Source: Sphingobacterium tenebrionis (GTDB lineage: Bacteria; Bacteroidota; Bacteroidia; Sphingobacteriales; Sphingobacteriaceae). Taken from it: 64,000 nt of DNA. The notes beneath the pieces are model-generated. The model ran no database searches, was not told the origin of the DNA, and saw only the letters and a program-made list of their open reading frames with translations. Each line of letters begins with the position of its first letter. The stretch's first letter is position 1. Made by a program: the position numbers and the translations under genes. The stretch covers positions 31,905 through 95,904 of the forward strand of contig NZ_JAYLLN010000008.1 of assembly GCF_037126265.1 (NCBI RefSeq), written 5' to 3'. Positions 33,710 to 44,030 of this stretch are shown one piece after another.

Positions 33710-35054
33710 GTAATACTTCGCTAATCGGTTTAACCAATTTATCAATATCGCCTGCTCCTACAGTAACCACTAATTCTGGGCTTTCTGCTTTAATGATTTC
33801 CAATACCTCTTCTGGGCTTACCAATCTTTTATTCTCCAGATTGATCTTGTCCAATAACCAAGAAGAATCCACTCCTTCAATAGGCAGCTCCCTTGCCGGA
33901 TAGATCTCCATTAACAACAACTCATCGGCTAACCCAAGAACTTCCGCAAATCCATCTACAAAATCACGTGTTCTTGTGAACAGGTGAGGTTGGAAGACCA
34001 CCGTCAGTTTCTTGTTCGGATATAGCTTCTTCATCGAGGTCAAAAAGGCCCTCAATTCCTCCGGATGATGCGCATAGTCATCAATATAAATATGTGACGG
34101 ATTCTTAACGATAAATTCGAAACGTCTTTTAACGCCTGCAAAATTCGATAAGGCCGTACGGATCTTATCCGCTTCGATACCCAACAGATTCGCTACCGTA
34201 ATCGCAGCAACGGCATTCTCTACATTATGTAATCCCGGGATACCCAGGTGCACATCCTTTAAAATCAAAGTCTCCGAATGGTAATCAAAATAAAATTCCC
34301 CATCTCTCACGTGTACATTTTCTGCGTAGGCATCACATTTCTCCTCACGGGCATACGTGATGTTTCCTGAAAATGGCAAACCTTTTTTCACGATCTTATC
34401 GCCATCTTCCACCACCCTATCCAAGAATAGTTTAAAGGAAGTGACCAATTCTTCAGGATCTCCATAGATATCCAAGTGATCAGCATCCGCCGAAGTAACT
34501 ATGGCAATATTCGGATGAAGAGTCAAGAAAGAACGATCGTATTCATCGGCTTCCACGACAACCACATTATTATCACCGAACAATACATTGTTCTGGTAGT
34601 TGGTACTGATCCCGCCTAAGAAAGCTGAACAATCATAACCTGAATCTTTCAATATATGGGCAACCATGGTTGATGTTGTTGTCTTCCCATGGGTACCAGC
34701 TACGGCAATCGTAAACCGGCTTGCCGAAATAAACCCTAATACCTGAGATCTTTTGAACAATTCATGACCTTGCTCCATAAAGAAGGCTTTAAGCGCCAAA
34801 TCCTTTGGAATAGCAGGGGTATAGATCAAAAGCGTCTCCTCATTCGCTTCCTTAAAAACAGCCGGAACGGTATTGATATCATCGGTATACGTGATATCTA
34901 ATCCTTCTGCCTCCAAGGTTCTGGTCAACTCGGTAGAGGTACGGTCATACCCTGCCACTTCGCATCCCAAACGACTAAAATAACGAGCCAATCCGCTCAT
35001 GCCGATTCCTCCGATGCCCAGTAGGTAAACTCTTTTTATTTTGTCGATATTCAT
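33699..35054 (-). CDS. murC: UDP-N-acetylmuramate--L-alanine ligase
   Basis: An ATP-dependent Mur ligase that adds L-Ala to UDP-MurNAc in peptidoglycan precursor synthesis (cytoplasm). The 451-residue protein has the N-terminal Rossmann motif LLGIGGIGMSGLARYF, the ATP loop GTHGKTTTSTM, and the central YIDDYAHHPEELRAFL typical of MurC. It lies 4 nt after murG and overlaps ftsQ. Confidence 0.97.
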   Translation of the reverse strand: MNIDKIKRVYLLGIGGIGMSGLARYFSRLGCEVAGYDRTSTELTRTLEAEGLDITYTDDINTVPAVFKEANEETLLIYTPAIPKDLALKAFFMEQGHELFKRSQVLGFISASRFTIAVAGTHGKTTTSTMVAHILKDSGYDCSAFLGGISTNYQNNVLFGDNNVVVVEADEYDRSFLTLHPNIAIVTSADADHLDIYGDPEELVTSFKLFLDRVVEDGDKIVKKGLPFSGNITYAREEKCDAYAENVHVRDGEFYFDYHSETLILKDVHLGIPGLHNVENAVAAITVANLLGIEADKIRTALSNFAGVKRRFEFIVKNPSHIYIDDYAHHPEELRAFLTSMKKLYPNKKLTVVFQPHLFTRTRDFVDGFAEVLGLADELLLMEIYPARELPIEGVDSSWLLDKINLENKRLVSPEEVLEIIKAESPELVVTVGAGDIDKLVKPISEVLHVG

Positions 35055-35058
35055 TTCT

Positions 35059-36159
35059 TTATTTTTTTATTAATTCCAATACTTCTTTTGCAATGACTTC
35101 ATCCGCATCCGCCAATGCCAATTTCTTGATCTCTTCGCTCAATTTGACCTGCTTTTCAGGATCAAACAATAGGTTCAGGATGGTTTCCACCAAATCCGAA
35201 CCAGCTTGCGCATCCCTGACCATCACCGCCGCATCCTTGTTCACCAGGGCCAAAGCATTTTTGGTCTGATGATCATCCGAAACATTTGGCGAAGGAACCA
35301 GGATAACCGGTTTACCAACCACACATAGTTCAGATATGGTCCCCGCACCAGCTCTTGCCACGATCACATCCGCCGCTGCATAAGCATAATCCATGCGCTC
35401 CAGGAATGGCATCAATTTGATGTTCTCCGGAAGGGAGTCCCCAAATTCTGCTTGCAGCTTCTCATAATAGTAGCTCCCACATTGCCAGATCACCTGAATA
35501 TCCTGTGCGACGAAGGCAGGAATACCTGCTTTGATGCAATCGTTCAGCGTCTTTGCGCCTAAACTACCCCCTGTTACCAAAACGGTTTTCTTCTTGGCAT
35601 CCAAGAAGAAAGCATGCATGGCTTCCTCCTTTTTCCCCTCAATAGCCACTGATGACTTACGGATCGGATTTCCTGTCAACAAGATCCTATCCTTAGGAAA
35701 GAAACGATCCATCCCTTCGTATGCCACGCAGATGCGTTTTGCCTTGGCTCCCAATTTTTTGTTGGTCACCCCAGCAAATGAATTCTGCTCCTGGATCACT
35801 GTCGGAAGGCCCATCATATTGGCCATCATCAACAAGGGTCCCGACGCATAGCCACCAACACCGATAGCTGCCTCTGCTTTAAAATCTTTAAGAACTTGCC
35901 TTGCTTTCCATAGACTTTTGATCATCTTAAATGGAAGGCTGATGTTTTTCAACATCGATTGTCTATTAATCCCAGCAATATCCAATCCGATGATTTCGTA
36001 TCCTGCTGCTGGAACCCGCTCCATCTCCATCTTACCATTTGCTCCTACAAAAAGGATCTCGGTATCCGGAGCTATATTTTTTAGCGCATTAGCGATGGCA
36101 ATCGCCGGGAAAATATGTCCCCCAGTTCCTCCGCCACTAATTATGATTCGATGCGCCAT
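35059..36159 (-). CDS. murG: UDP-GlcNAc:lipid I N-acetylglucosaminyltransferase
   Basis: Glycosyltransferase (GT28) at the inner face of the cytoplasmic membrane that converts lipid I to lipid II. The 366-residue protein starts with the glycine-rich SGGGTGGHIFPAIAIA loop, contains a membrane-association patch (MLKNISLPFKMI), and in the C-domain VTGGSLGAKTLN and ARAGAGTISELCVVGKPVILVP, which form the UDP-sugar site. It lies 11 nt after ftsW and 4 nt before murC. Confidence 0.97.
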   Translation of the reverse strand: MAHRIIISGGGTGGHIFPAIAIANALKNIAPDTEILFVGANGKMEMERVPAAGYEIIGLDIAGINRQSMLKNISLPFKMIKSLWKARQVLKDFKAEAAIGVGGYASGPLLMMANMMGLPTVIQEQNSFAGVTNKKLGAKAKRICVAYEGMDRFFPKDRILLTGNPIRKSSVAIEGKKEEAMHAFFLDAKKKTVLVTGGSLGAKTLNDCIKAGIPAFVAQDIQVIWQCGSYYYEKLQAEFGDSLPENIKLMPFLERMDYAYAAADVIVARAGAGTISELCVVGKPVILVPSPNVSDDHQTKNALALVNKDAAVMVRDAQAGSDLVETILNLLFDPEKQVKLSEEIKKLALADADEVIAKEVLELIKK

Positions 36160-36170
36160 CTGTTATGCTA

Positions 36171-37373
36171 TTAAATTGTACCTACTACTACTTTCTTTGG
36201 TGTCCTAACCTTTGCGGGCTCCAATTCTTCCTTGTTCTTGATCTCTTCAATATTTCGGCTCACACTCAAGATGATCCCCAAAGCGATCGAAGTGAACAAG
36301 ATGGAAGTACCCCCCATACTGACCAATGGCAAAGGAACCCCAGTAACCGGTCCTAGACCTACGGCCACCGCCATATTCGCCAAGGCTTGAATGGTCAGAC
36401 TGAATCCTAGGCCTGCCGCCAGAAAAGCACCGAACGCCCGAGGACTCATGGTCACAATCCGGATGATCCGGTACATCAAGGCTATGTATAAGAACAAGAG
36501 TACTGCGCCTCCAACGGTTCCATATTCTTCAATGATGAACGCGAAAATAAAATCCGAATAAGGGTGTGGTAAGGAATTCCGCTGAACGGAGTTACCAACG
36601 CCTTTTCCGAACATCTCTCCTGTTGCGATGGCAATCTTGGCATTATTCGCTTGGAAGTTTTTATCATCCTGAAAAGAAGTATTGCCTTCATGTACAGATT
36701 CCGTTTGAAAGAACCCTTGTATTCGACTGATATAGGTTGCACGACGTGGTCCTAATAGCATGACCAAGGTCAAGAGCACAGCACCACCCATACATACTAC
36801 GGCTATCTGCTTGAAACTGATCCGACCGATCATCAACAACAACACACTCACACCAAACAGCATCAAAGCGGTTGAAAGGTTGGCCAAGGCAATCAATACA
36901 AAGACTACACAAACCGCACCCATGATCGGAATAAAGGATTTCTTCACATCTTTGATCTCCTCTTGCTTACGGGATAACATCCTTGCCAAAAAAGTGATCA
37001 GGGCCAGTTTCGCCAAATCCGAGGTCTGGAACGTCTGGTTGATGATCGGAATGGTCAACCACCTGCTCGCATCATTGACCTTACTACCGAATAATAAGGT
37101 ATATAACAACAATGGAATAGTGATCAACATCAATAATTTGGAAATACCGGCATAATAGCGGTAATCCAGTTTATGGGATAGATACATCAGACCAAAACCT
37201 GCGGCCACTGTAAAGAAGTGCTTAAACAAATAAATTTCCGTACCCTTTCCTTCTTTGTATGCCAAAGGACCTACCGAGCTATAAACAGCCAATAGCGACC
37301 AAATGGATAACAGGATCACGATGATCCAGATCCATTTATCTCCTTTAAGTTTTGAAAAAATGCGTTCCATCAT
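36171..37373 (-). CDS. ftsW: SEDS-family lipid II polymerase FtsW
   Basis: A ten-helix membrane glycosyltransferase that polymerises lipid II at the septum together with FtsI. The 400-residue protein shows SEDS features, including the loop containing GNSVQRNSLPHPYSDFIFAFIIEEYG and the closing PLPLVSMGGTSILFTSIALGIILSVSRN. Two adjacent Met codons at the start are equivalent. RodA is a close relative, but the position in the dcw cluster makes FtsW the better name. Confidence 0.95.
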   Translation of the reverse strand: MMERIFSKLKGDKWIWIIVILLSIWSLLAVYSSVGPLAYKEGKGTEIYLFKHFFTVAAGFGLMYLSHKLDYRYYAGISKLLMLITIPLLLYTLLFGSKVNDASRWLTIPIINQTFQTSDLAKLALITFLARMLSRKQEEIKDVKKSFIPIMGAVCVVFVLIALANLSTALMLFGVSVLLLMIGRISFKQIAVVCMGGAVLLTLVMLLGPRRATYISRIQGFFQTESVHEGNTSFQDDKNFQANNAKIAIATGEMFGKGVGNSVQRNSLPHPYSDFIFAFIIEEYGTVGGAVLLFLYIALMYRIIRIVTMSPRAFGAFLAAGLGFSLTIQALANMAVAVGLGPVTGVPLPLVSMGGTSILFTSIALGIILSVSRNIEEIKNKEELEPAKVRTPKKVVVGTI

Positions 37374-37384
37374 AAATCTTAATT

Positions 37385-38758
37385 TTATAAGTGCATTACT
37401 GCATCCTTAAATTGTTCGCCGCGATCTTCATAATTCTTGAACCAGTCAAAGCTCGCACATGCCGGCGATAACAATACCGTATCTCCTTTTTTCGCTAGAT
37501 GCGAAGCAATCTGTACCGCATCGCTCATAGAAGCTGAATTCACGATCACATCGGTATCATCCTCAAAAGCCTCATGGATACGACCAGTATCTTTACCGAT
37601 ACAGATGATCGCTTTCACTTTGGATTTTACCAAATCACGTAACATTTCGTAATCATTTCCTTTGTCCACTCCACCCATGATCAACACGATCTCCGTGCTG
37701 AAACTTTCCAAAGCATACCAAACCGAATTCACGTTCGTCGCTTTCGAATCATTGATGTAATTGACCCCACCGATGCAGGCAACATGCTCTAAGCGATGCT
37801 CTACATTTACAAAAGAACCCATACTTTCCTTCATCGTCTGGTTACGGAGTTCCTGTACTTTGGCTACTAAACCTGCGGCACTGTTGTTGTAAACATTGTG
37901 TCTGCCCTGCAGTGATAATTCTTCAATATTCATGGTAAAAGCTTCTCTATTTGGTACTAAAATGTTCAAGTTCTTGTCGGCATCCACAAAGGCACCTATG
38001 CTTAATTCCCCCTCTTGGGTGAAAGGCAGGTATTGCGCTGCTGTGGGATGTTTATCCAGGGCAGCAACTGTTTCTGCATCATCCTGGCAATAGATGAAAT
38101 AATCTTCTGCTCGTTGGTTCTGAACCATTCGGAACTTAGAAGCCACATAATTCTCCATCTTATAATCGTACCTGTCCAAATGGTCAGGCGTAATGTTCAA
38201 TATAACCGCTACATCAGCGCGGAAATGGTACATATCGTCCAACATGAAACTGCTGATCTCCAATACATAGCTATCATGTTGTTCCCTTGCTACCTGTAAG
38301 GCAAAGCTGTTCCCGATATTACCCGCAAGCCCAACGTTCAACCCTCCTTGCTTCAATACATGATAGGTTAATAAGGTGGTCGTTGTTTTACCATTGGAAC
38401 CCGTGATACAGAATAATTTAGCATCGGTATACTGTGCCGCGAATTCAATTTCCGAGATGATCGGTTTTCCCATTCCACGCAATTGCTTGATCAATGGCGC
38501 TTTTTCAGGAATACCTGGGCTCTTGACGATCAGGTCTGCATTGACGATCAGGTCTTCGGTATGTTGACCCGACTCAAATGCGATCCCTTCTTCCTGAAGC
38601 ATATTCAGGTATTTCTCAGAAATAGTACCCATGTCCGAAACAAAGACATCAAAGCCTTTATCCTTCCCAAGGATGGCAGCTCCCACGCCGCTCTCTCCTG
38701 CGCCAAGAATCACTAGGCGTCCAGACTGTGGGTAATAGGTATGTGCAATGTTCGACAT
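37385..38758 (-). CDS. murD: UDP-N-acetylmuramoylalanine--D-glutamate ligase
   Basis: A cytoplasmic Mur ligase that adds D-Glu to UDP-MurNAc-L-Ala. The 457-residue protein has the Rossmann start LVILGAGESGVGAAILGKDKGF, the ATP loop ITGSNGKTTTTLLTYHVL, the NITPDHLDRY block, and the C-terminal LLSPACASFDWFKNYEDRGEQF that is specific to MurD. It is separated by 4 nt from mraY and 11 nt from ftsW. Confidence 0.97.
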   Translation of the reverse strand: MSNIAHTYYPQSGRLVILGAGESGVGAAILGKDKGFDVFVSDMGTISEKYLNMLQEEGIAFESGQHTEDLIVNADLIVKSPGIPEKAPLIKQLRGMGKPIISEIEFAAQYTDAKLFCITGSNGKTTTTLLTYHVLKQGGLNVGLAGNIGNSFALQVAREQHDSYVLEISSFMLDDMYHFRADVAVILNITPDHLDRYDYKMENYVASKFRMVQNQRAEDYFIYCQDDAETVAALDKHPTAAQYLPFTQEGELSIGAFVDADKNLNILVPNREAFTMNIEELSLQGRHNVYNNSAAGLVAKVQELRNQTMKESMGSFVNVEHRLEHVACIGGVNYINDSKATNVNSVWYALESFSTEIVLIMGGVDKGNDYEMLRDLVKSKVKAIICIGKDTGRIHEAFEDDTDVIVNSASMSDAVQIASHLAKKGDTVLLSPACASFDWFKNYEDRGEQFKDAVMHL

Positions 38759-38762
38759 CTGC

Positions 38763-40007
38763 TTATCTCACTTTCAAGGTTACTACCGTAATAATGGCCA
38801 AGATGATCGACACGATTAAAAATCGGGTAACGATCTTGGACTCATGATATCCTTTTTTCTGATAATGGTGATGCAAAGGCGACATCAAAAAGATGCGTCT
38901 TCCTTCACCGAATTTCTTTTTCGTGTATTTGAAATAGGAAACCTGAAGGATAACCGACAAGCTTTCCAACAAGAAAATTCCACATAAAACCGGGATCAAT
39001 AATTCCTTACGGATCAGGATGGCAAAGGCAGCAATAATACCACCGATGGTCAAACTACCGGTATCCCCCATGAACACCTGTGCCGGATAGGCATTGTACC
39101 ACAAGAAACCGGTACATGCTCCAACAAAAGCGCCTGCAAAGATTACCAGCTCTCCAGAATTCGGAATGTACATGATGTTCAGGTAATCCGAAAAGATGAT
39201 GTTACCAGATACGTAGGCTAGGATCGCCAAGGTAATCCCGATGATGGCGGAGGTTCCTGTAGCCAACCCATCAATACCATCAGTTAGGTTCGCCCCATTG
39301 GAAACTGCCGTAACAATCAGGACCACAACCACCAAAAACAGGCAGAAGGTAATCCATACATTATTCAGTCCGAACACATCCAACACTTTGGCATAATCAA
39401 ACTCGTTGTTCTTATACAAAGGAATATTGGTCTTCGTGGATTTTACGTTTTCGGCATAAGTCTTCTCCCCTGTTGACGGATTGATGATCACTTCCACCGG
39501 TCTTGAAGACGAAGGGTTGGAAACCGTTTGGCGAACTACGATATCCGGATGGAAATACATCGTCACCGCGATCAACACGCCCAAACCTACTTGACCAATC
39601 ACTTTGAAACGACCGGCCAATCCTTCTTTATTCTTACGGAATACCTTGATATAATCATCCAAGAAACCGATAGCTCCCATCCATACGGTGGTGATGATCA
39701 TTAAAAGCACATAGATATTATCCAACTTGGCAAATAACAAGGTTGGAATTAGAATACCTGCAATGATGATCAATCCACCCATGGTAGGTGTTCCTTGCTT
39801 TTTCTTTTCCCCTTCTAGACCCAGATCACGGATCGTTTCGCCAACTTGTTTCTGATGCAACAAGCGGATCAAACGGCTACCATAAACGGTGGTGATAATT
39901 AACGATACAATAACTGCCATGGCCGTCCGGAAGGAGATAAACTGGAAAAGTCCAGCTCCAGGGATATGAATATGCTCATTAAGCCAAGTGAATAAATAGT
40001 ATAACAT
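38763..40007 (-). CDS. mraY: Phospho-N-acetylmuramoyl-pentapeptide transferase
   Basis: The membrane enzyme that makes lipid I from UDP-MurNAc-pentapeptide and undecaprenyl phosphate. The 414-residue protein carries KKQGTPTMGGL, FLDDYIKV (the DD pair), NLTDGIDGLA, VFMGDTGSL and LMSPLHHHYQKKGYHESKIV, all family signatures. It is about 50 residues longer than E. coli MraY because of an extra soluble insertion around residues 165-215 (rich in Ser/Asn/Thr/Lys), a feature I associate with Bacteroidota. Confidence 0.97.
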   Translation of the reverse strand: MLYYLFTWLNEHIHIPGAGLFQFISFRTAMAVIVSLIITTVYGSRLIRLLHQKQVGETIRDLGLEGEKKKQGTPTMGGLIIIAGILIPTLLFAKLDNIYVLLMIITTVWMGAIGFLDDYIKVFRKNKEGLAGRFKVIGQVGLGVLIAVTMYFHPDIVVRQTVSNPSSSRPVEVIINPSTGEKTYAENVKSTKTNIPLYKNNEFDYAKVLDVFGLNNVWITFCLFLVVVVLIVTAVSNGANLTDGIDGLATGTSAIIGITLAILAYVSGNIIFSDYLNIMYIPNSGELVIFAGAFVGACTGFLWYNAYPAQVFMGDTGSLTIGGIIAAFAILIRKELLIPVLCGIFLLESLSVILQVSYFKYTKKKFGEGRRIFLMSPLHHHYQKKGYHESKIVTRFLIVSIILAIITVVTLKVR

Positions 40008-40011
40008 CCGT

Positions 40012-41469
40012 TTAGTTATGTTCGTTAAAAATTTTAATTAATTCTTCCTTATCATCAAAATGGTTCTTTACCCCATTGATTTCCTGGTATTTCTCATGTC
40101 CCTTACCAGCCACTAGAATCACATCTCCTTCTTGTGCCAAATGAAAAGCAGCACGGATAGCTTCTCTACGGTCGGTAATGGAAAACACATTTTTCTTTTT
40201 ATCGGTAGGCACGCCGGTTTCCATTTCCTTGATGATCGCTGCTGGATCTTCGGATCTTGGATTATCAGAGGTTAGGATCACCTTATCGCTAAGGCGACAA
40301 GCCACTTCAGCCATTTCCGGGCGTTTGGTCCTATCTCGATCACCACCACATCCCAACACGGTAAAAACCTGTTGTCCAGCTTGACGGAGTTCATTGATGG
40401 TTTCCAATACATTCTCTACTGCATCCGGTGTATGGGCATAATCCACGATAGCCACTACGCCATTTTTAGCTTTCAAAGTTTCAAAACGACCTTCGGCACC
40501 CGCAATCTCCGAAAGTGCGGTCAACACTTTCATGGTCTCCTGCTCCAACAGGATAGCCGCACCATAAACCGCCAATAAATTATAGGCATTAAAATGTCCT
40601 ACCAATTTCACCCACAGTTCGTGCTGATCGATCTGCAACAGCATTCCATCAAAATGGCTTTCCAAAATCTTGGCTTTGAAATCCGCCATTTGGTGTAGGC
40701 CATATGTTTTGCGGTGCGCAAAAGTATTCTGAAGCATCACCTGACCATTTTTATCATCGATATTGGTCAAGGCAAATGCAAATCTGTCTAAGTCATCAAA
40801 GAATTTCTTCTTCGCTTTAATATAGTTGGCGAAAGTGCCGTGGAAATCCAAATGATCGTGGGTAATATTGCTGAATATCCCACCTGCAAAACGCAGACCT
40901 GCGATTCGCTGCTGAACTACCGCATGCGAGCTGACCTCCATAAAACAATAGTCACATCCATCCATCAACATCTCCTGCAATAAAGCATTGAGGGAAATAG
41001 GATCCGGAGTGGTATGGGTGGAGGCAATGATGCGATCCCCAATCTGGTTCTGCACTGTCGACAATAAACCCACATGGTAACCCAATTTTCCAAAAAGATT
41101 GAAAAGCAAGGTCGCAATGGTCGTTTTACCATTGGTACCGGTTACCCCTACCAATTTTAGTTTATGGGAAGGATTGCCGTAAAAATTACCTGCAATCACA
41201 CCAAGTGCATAGGCAGAATCTGAAACCAGTACATATACTACATCATCTTGGATATGTTCAGGCATCTCCTCCGCAACAATAACCCCTGCTCCTAAGGCGA
41301 TGGCCTTTTCAATAAATAAATGCCCATCTGTTTGATGTCCTCGAACTGCAATGAATGCACTTCCCGATTCCGCTTTGCGCGAATCAAGACAAATGGCTTT
41401 CACCTCCGTCTCCAGGGTGCCGCGGTAATCTTGTACCGGAATGCCGTGCAACAATTCTTTTAACAACAT
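40012..41469 (-). CDS. murE: UDP-MurNAc-tripeptide synthetase, meso-DAP type
   Basis: Adds the third stem-peptide residue to UDP-MurNAc-L-Ala-D-Glu. The 485-residue protein has the P-loop VTGTNGKTTIATLLF, the THTTPDPISL block and ILTSDNPRSEDP. The DNPR tetrad is the accepted marker for meso-diaminopimelate rather than lysine specificity, so the peptidoglycan is predicted to be DAP-type. It starts 1 nt after the ftsI stop. murF, which normally follows, is not in the cluster. Confidence 0.97.
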   Translation of the reverse strand: MLLKELLHGIPVQDYRGTLETEVKAICLDSRKAESGSAFIAVRGHQTDGHLFIEKAIALGAGVIVAEEMPEHIQDDVVYVLVSDSAYALGVIAGNFYGNPSHKLKLVGVTGTNGKTTIATLLFNLFGKLGYHVGLLSTVQNQIGDRIIASTHTTPDPISLNALLQEMLMDGCDYCFMEVSSHAVVQQRIAGLRFAGGIFSNITHDHLDFHGTFANYIKAKKKFFDDLDRFAFALTNIDDKNGQVMLQNTFAHRKTYGLHQMADFKAKILESHFDGMLLQIDQHELWVKLVGHFNAYNLLAVYGAAILLEQETMKVLTALSEIAGAEGRFETLKAKNGVVAIVDYAHTPDAVENVLETINELRQAGQQVFTVLGCGGDRDRTKRPEMAEVACRLSDKVILTSDNPRSEDPAAIIKEMETGVPTDKKKNVFSITDRREAIRAAFHLAQEGDVILVAGKGHEKYQEINGVKNHFDDKEELIKIFNEHN

Positions 41470-41470
41470 C

Positions 41471-43600
41471 TTAATTTAATTCTATAAGTACATGCGTTCC
41501 AGCTTTCAATCGCTGTCCCGCTGCTAATGATTGATTGATAACTTTTCCTTTTCCACGCACCGTGGTTTTATAGCCTGCATTCTCCATCGCAAAGATGGCA
41601 TCCACCAGGCCCATTCCCTTTACATTCGGAACTACCCCTTCTTTCACCTCATTGGTGGCAAATGAAGTAGGTGTGACGCCTGTGCCTGCGGAATCTTTTT
41701 CCGAGCGAACAATCGCATTCCAGTTCACCGTTTTGAACCCTAACTTCTCATATACCTTAGCAGTCGCTTCTTTAGATCCTCTTAAGGTATAAGGCACCTT
41801 CTCTCCAGCCACATTCACTTGGCGTTGGCCAAACGTATGGTGCAGGGAAAGGTCGTTGGCATAGACCATATCCGCCAGTTCGCGGAAAACCGGTCCAGCT
41901 ACCGAACCTCCATAGTATCCATTCCTAGGGTTACGGATAACCACGATCATGGAATATTTTGGATTCTCTGCGGGGAAATAACCAGCAAAAGAGGATTGAT
42001 ATCTTCTTTGTCCATATCCTCTGGAACCATCGGCCATTTGGGCAGTACCCGTCTTACCTGCTGAAGTATACAATGGGCTTTTCAAACGCTTACCTGTACC
42101 TTCGTCCATCACTCCTTTCATCATCGTCTGCATAGACTTGATTGCTTCCGGAGAGGCAATCTGCTTATTGATCACCCTCGCTTCGAATTTCTTAACCGGT
42201 TGACCCAGGTGTTGGATTTCCTTTACGAACAAAGGCGCGACCATCTTACCATTATTGGCAACCGCATTGAACAAGGTCAATGTCTGCAATGGAGTAAGTT
42301 TCAATTCATATCCATAGGCCATCTGCACCAAGGATAATTTGCTCCAAGAACGGCTATCTGGCATTTTCACCCATGGCGTCGCCTCCCCAGGGATTTGGAT
42401 TCCTAATGGTTGGTTCAACCCCCATTCATGCAATTTTCCAGTGAATTTCTCCGGATTAGCACCATAATGTTGATTGATCAATTTGGCAACCGCCACGTTG
42501 GAAGATTCTTCAAAGGCTTCCAAAACCGTCATGCGGGATTTTTTAGGTGCATGCGAATCCTTGATGGTATGCGAAGGAACTTTATACGTTCCATTACCCA
42601 CATCCACCACGGTATTCAAGTCCACTTTTTTATCGTCCAATGCTACTAGGTAAGAGGCTACCTTAAAGGTAGAACCGGGGTCAGCCCCTTGCGCAATGGC
42701 ATAGTTGAATTTTTCTCTATAAACTTCGCCATCTTTGGTAAAGTTGGCAATGGCACGAATCTCTCCGGTCTGAACCTCCATCAATACCACACAACCGTTA
42801 TCGGCATTGCTGATCTGCAATTGCTTTTCCAAGGCACGTTGTGCCATATCCTGCATATTCACATCGATGGTTGCAATGATATCCGAACCATCTGTTGGAG
42901 CGATTTCCATCTCTCTGTTCACTGGGATCCAAACACCGCCCGCAATGCGTTGCATCAATTGCACCCCGCTTTTTCCTTCGATGTAATCGCCATAAGCACC
43001 CTCAAGACCTACCCTCACCGTATCGCCTTTGGTGTTTTTGTAACCGATGGTACGAGCCGCTAGATTAGTAAAAGGCAAAATGCGCTTGTTCTCACGAACC
43101 GCGATCAAACTGCTTGAAAAGCGTTTTTTCTCTGATTTGAAATTCTTGAAAAGTGGAAACTTCTTCAAGTCCTTTAACTGCTGATGCGACACCGCACGCT
43201 TGATCAGCACATAGCGTTGTTTTTTGGCCCTTGCCTCCTTAAGTTGGGTCAGGTACTGTCTCGAAGAACGATCTCCGAAGTATTTCGCCAGGTTAATGGC
43301 CAAAGAATCCACCCGAGCATTGAAGACATCGTTATGCTCGGATGGAATGGCCATCGCATCAAACCTAATATCATATTCTGGCACCGAAGTAGCCAGCAAA
43401 CTGCCATCATTAGAATAAATATTGCCACGGGCAGCCTCTACCACACGCTCGCGTATGGTCAAGCTATCCGCCATTTCACGCCATTGATCACCATCAACAT
43501 ATTGCAGGTGAAGCAACTTTCCAAAAACCAAAAGGGCACCAAATACCATCAGCCCGAACGCCAGGTATACCCTCATCAAAATGGTCTTCCTAATATTCAT
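41471..43600 (-). CDS. ftsI: Division-specific transpeptidase FtsI (PBP3-type) with PASTA domain
   Basis: A class B penicillin-binding protein that cross-links septal peptidoglycan. The 709-residue protein has a single N-terminal membrane helix (VYLAFGLMVFGALLVFGKLL), a dimerisation domain, and the transpeptidase motifs: Ser310 in GSTFK (SxxK), SSN (EESSNVAVAK) and KTG (SAGKTGTAQ). A C-terminal PASTA domain follows (roughly residues 655-709, VVPNVKGMGLVDAIFAMENAG), as in SpoVD-like proteins and many Bacteroidota FtsI, but not in E. coli FtsI. It sits between ftsL and murE. Confidence 0.96.
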   Translation of the reverse strand: MNIRKTILMRVYLAFGLMVFGALLVFGKLLHLQYVDGDQWREMADSLTIRERVVEAARGNIYSNDGSLLATSVPEYDIRFDAMAIPSEHNDVFNARVDSLAINLAKYFGDRSSRQYLTQLKEARAKKQRYVLIKRAVSHQQLKDLKKFPLFKNFKSEKKRFSSSLIAVRENKRILPFTNLAARTIGYKNTKGDTVRVGLEGAYGDYIEGKSGVQLMQRIAGGVWIPVNREMEIAPTDGSDIIATIDVNMQDMAQRALEKQLQISNADNGCVVLMEVQTGEIRAIANFTKDGEVYREKFNYAIAQGADPGSTFKVASYLVALDDKKVDLNTVVDVGNGTYKVPSHTIKDSHAPKKSRMTVLEAFEESSNVAVAKLINQHYGANPEKFTGKLHEWGLNQPLGIQIPGEATPWVKMPDSRSWSKLSLVQMAYGYELKLTPLQTLTLFNAVANNGKMVAPLFVKEIQHLGQPVKKFEARVINKQIASPEAIKSMQTMMKGVMDEGTGKRLKSPLYTSAGKTGTAQMADGSRGYGQRRYQSSFAGYFPAENPKYSMIVVIRNPRNGYYGGSVAGPVFRELADMVYANDLSLHHTFGQRQVNVAGEKVPYTLRGSKEATAKVYEKLGFKTVNWNAIVRSEKDSAGTGVTPTSFATNEVKEGVVPNVKGMGLVDAIFAMENAGYKTTVRGKGKVINQSLAAGQRLKAGTHVLIELN

Positions 43601-43617
43601 GTTTCTTGCTAATGTGA

Positions 43618-44028
43618 CTATTTAACTTCTTTTACTATCTCCAGTTTTATTGGTGGCTCGGTACGCTCTTTCAACCCTAAGGTATCCGCACGCTTTGCTA
43701 TTTCTGTCTGCGTGGTCAATTTCATCAACTCCGCATTCAATGATTTATAATCCCAACTCAATTCCTTCACTTCCCTCCCCAATTTATCGATCCGACGAAC
43801 CGTATTCTCTGCCAAATGCCTGTTCGTGATATACAGCAGGCCTAACAAAGCAAGAAAAGCCACAAATGGCAAATTCTTGGCAACGAGATAAGTGGACAAC
43901 CTTTGGGTAGAAAAAAAGCTCTTGAGGAAATTTTCGGTCTCTTCTACTTTTTCTTCTAAAGCATCCGACATCTCCTCCTGAACTTCTTCGCTCAGTTCCT
44001 TTTGTTTTATGGTATTCCTATTCGCCAT
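43618..44028 (-). CDS. ftsL: FtsL-like divisome protein
   Basis: A 136-residue bitopic protein with a charged cytoplasmic N-terminus (about 50 residues, Glu/Lys-rich), one membrane helix (LPFVAFLALLGLLYI) and a short periplasmic coiled-coil (NTVRRIDKLGREVKELSWDY and onward). FtsL pairs with FtsB and FtsQ to activate septal synthesis. Sequence conservation is weak; position between rsmH and ftsI, size and topology carry the assignment. Confidence 0.85.
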   Translation of the reverse strand: MANRNTIKQKELSEEVQEEMSDALEEKVEETENFLKSFFSTQRLSTYLVAKNLPFVAFLALLGLLYITNRHLAENTVRRIDKLGREVKELSWDYKSLNAELMKLTTQTEIAKRADTLGLKERTEPPIKLEIVKEVK

Positions 44029-44030
44029 CC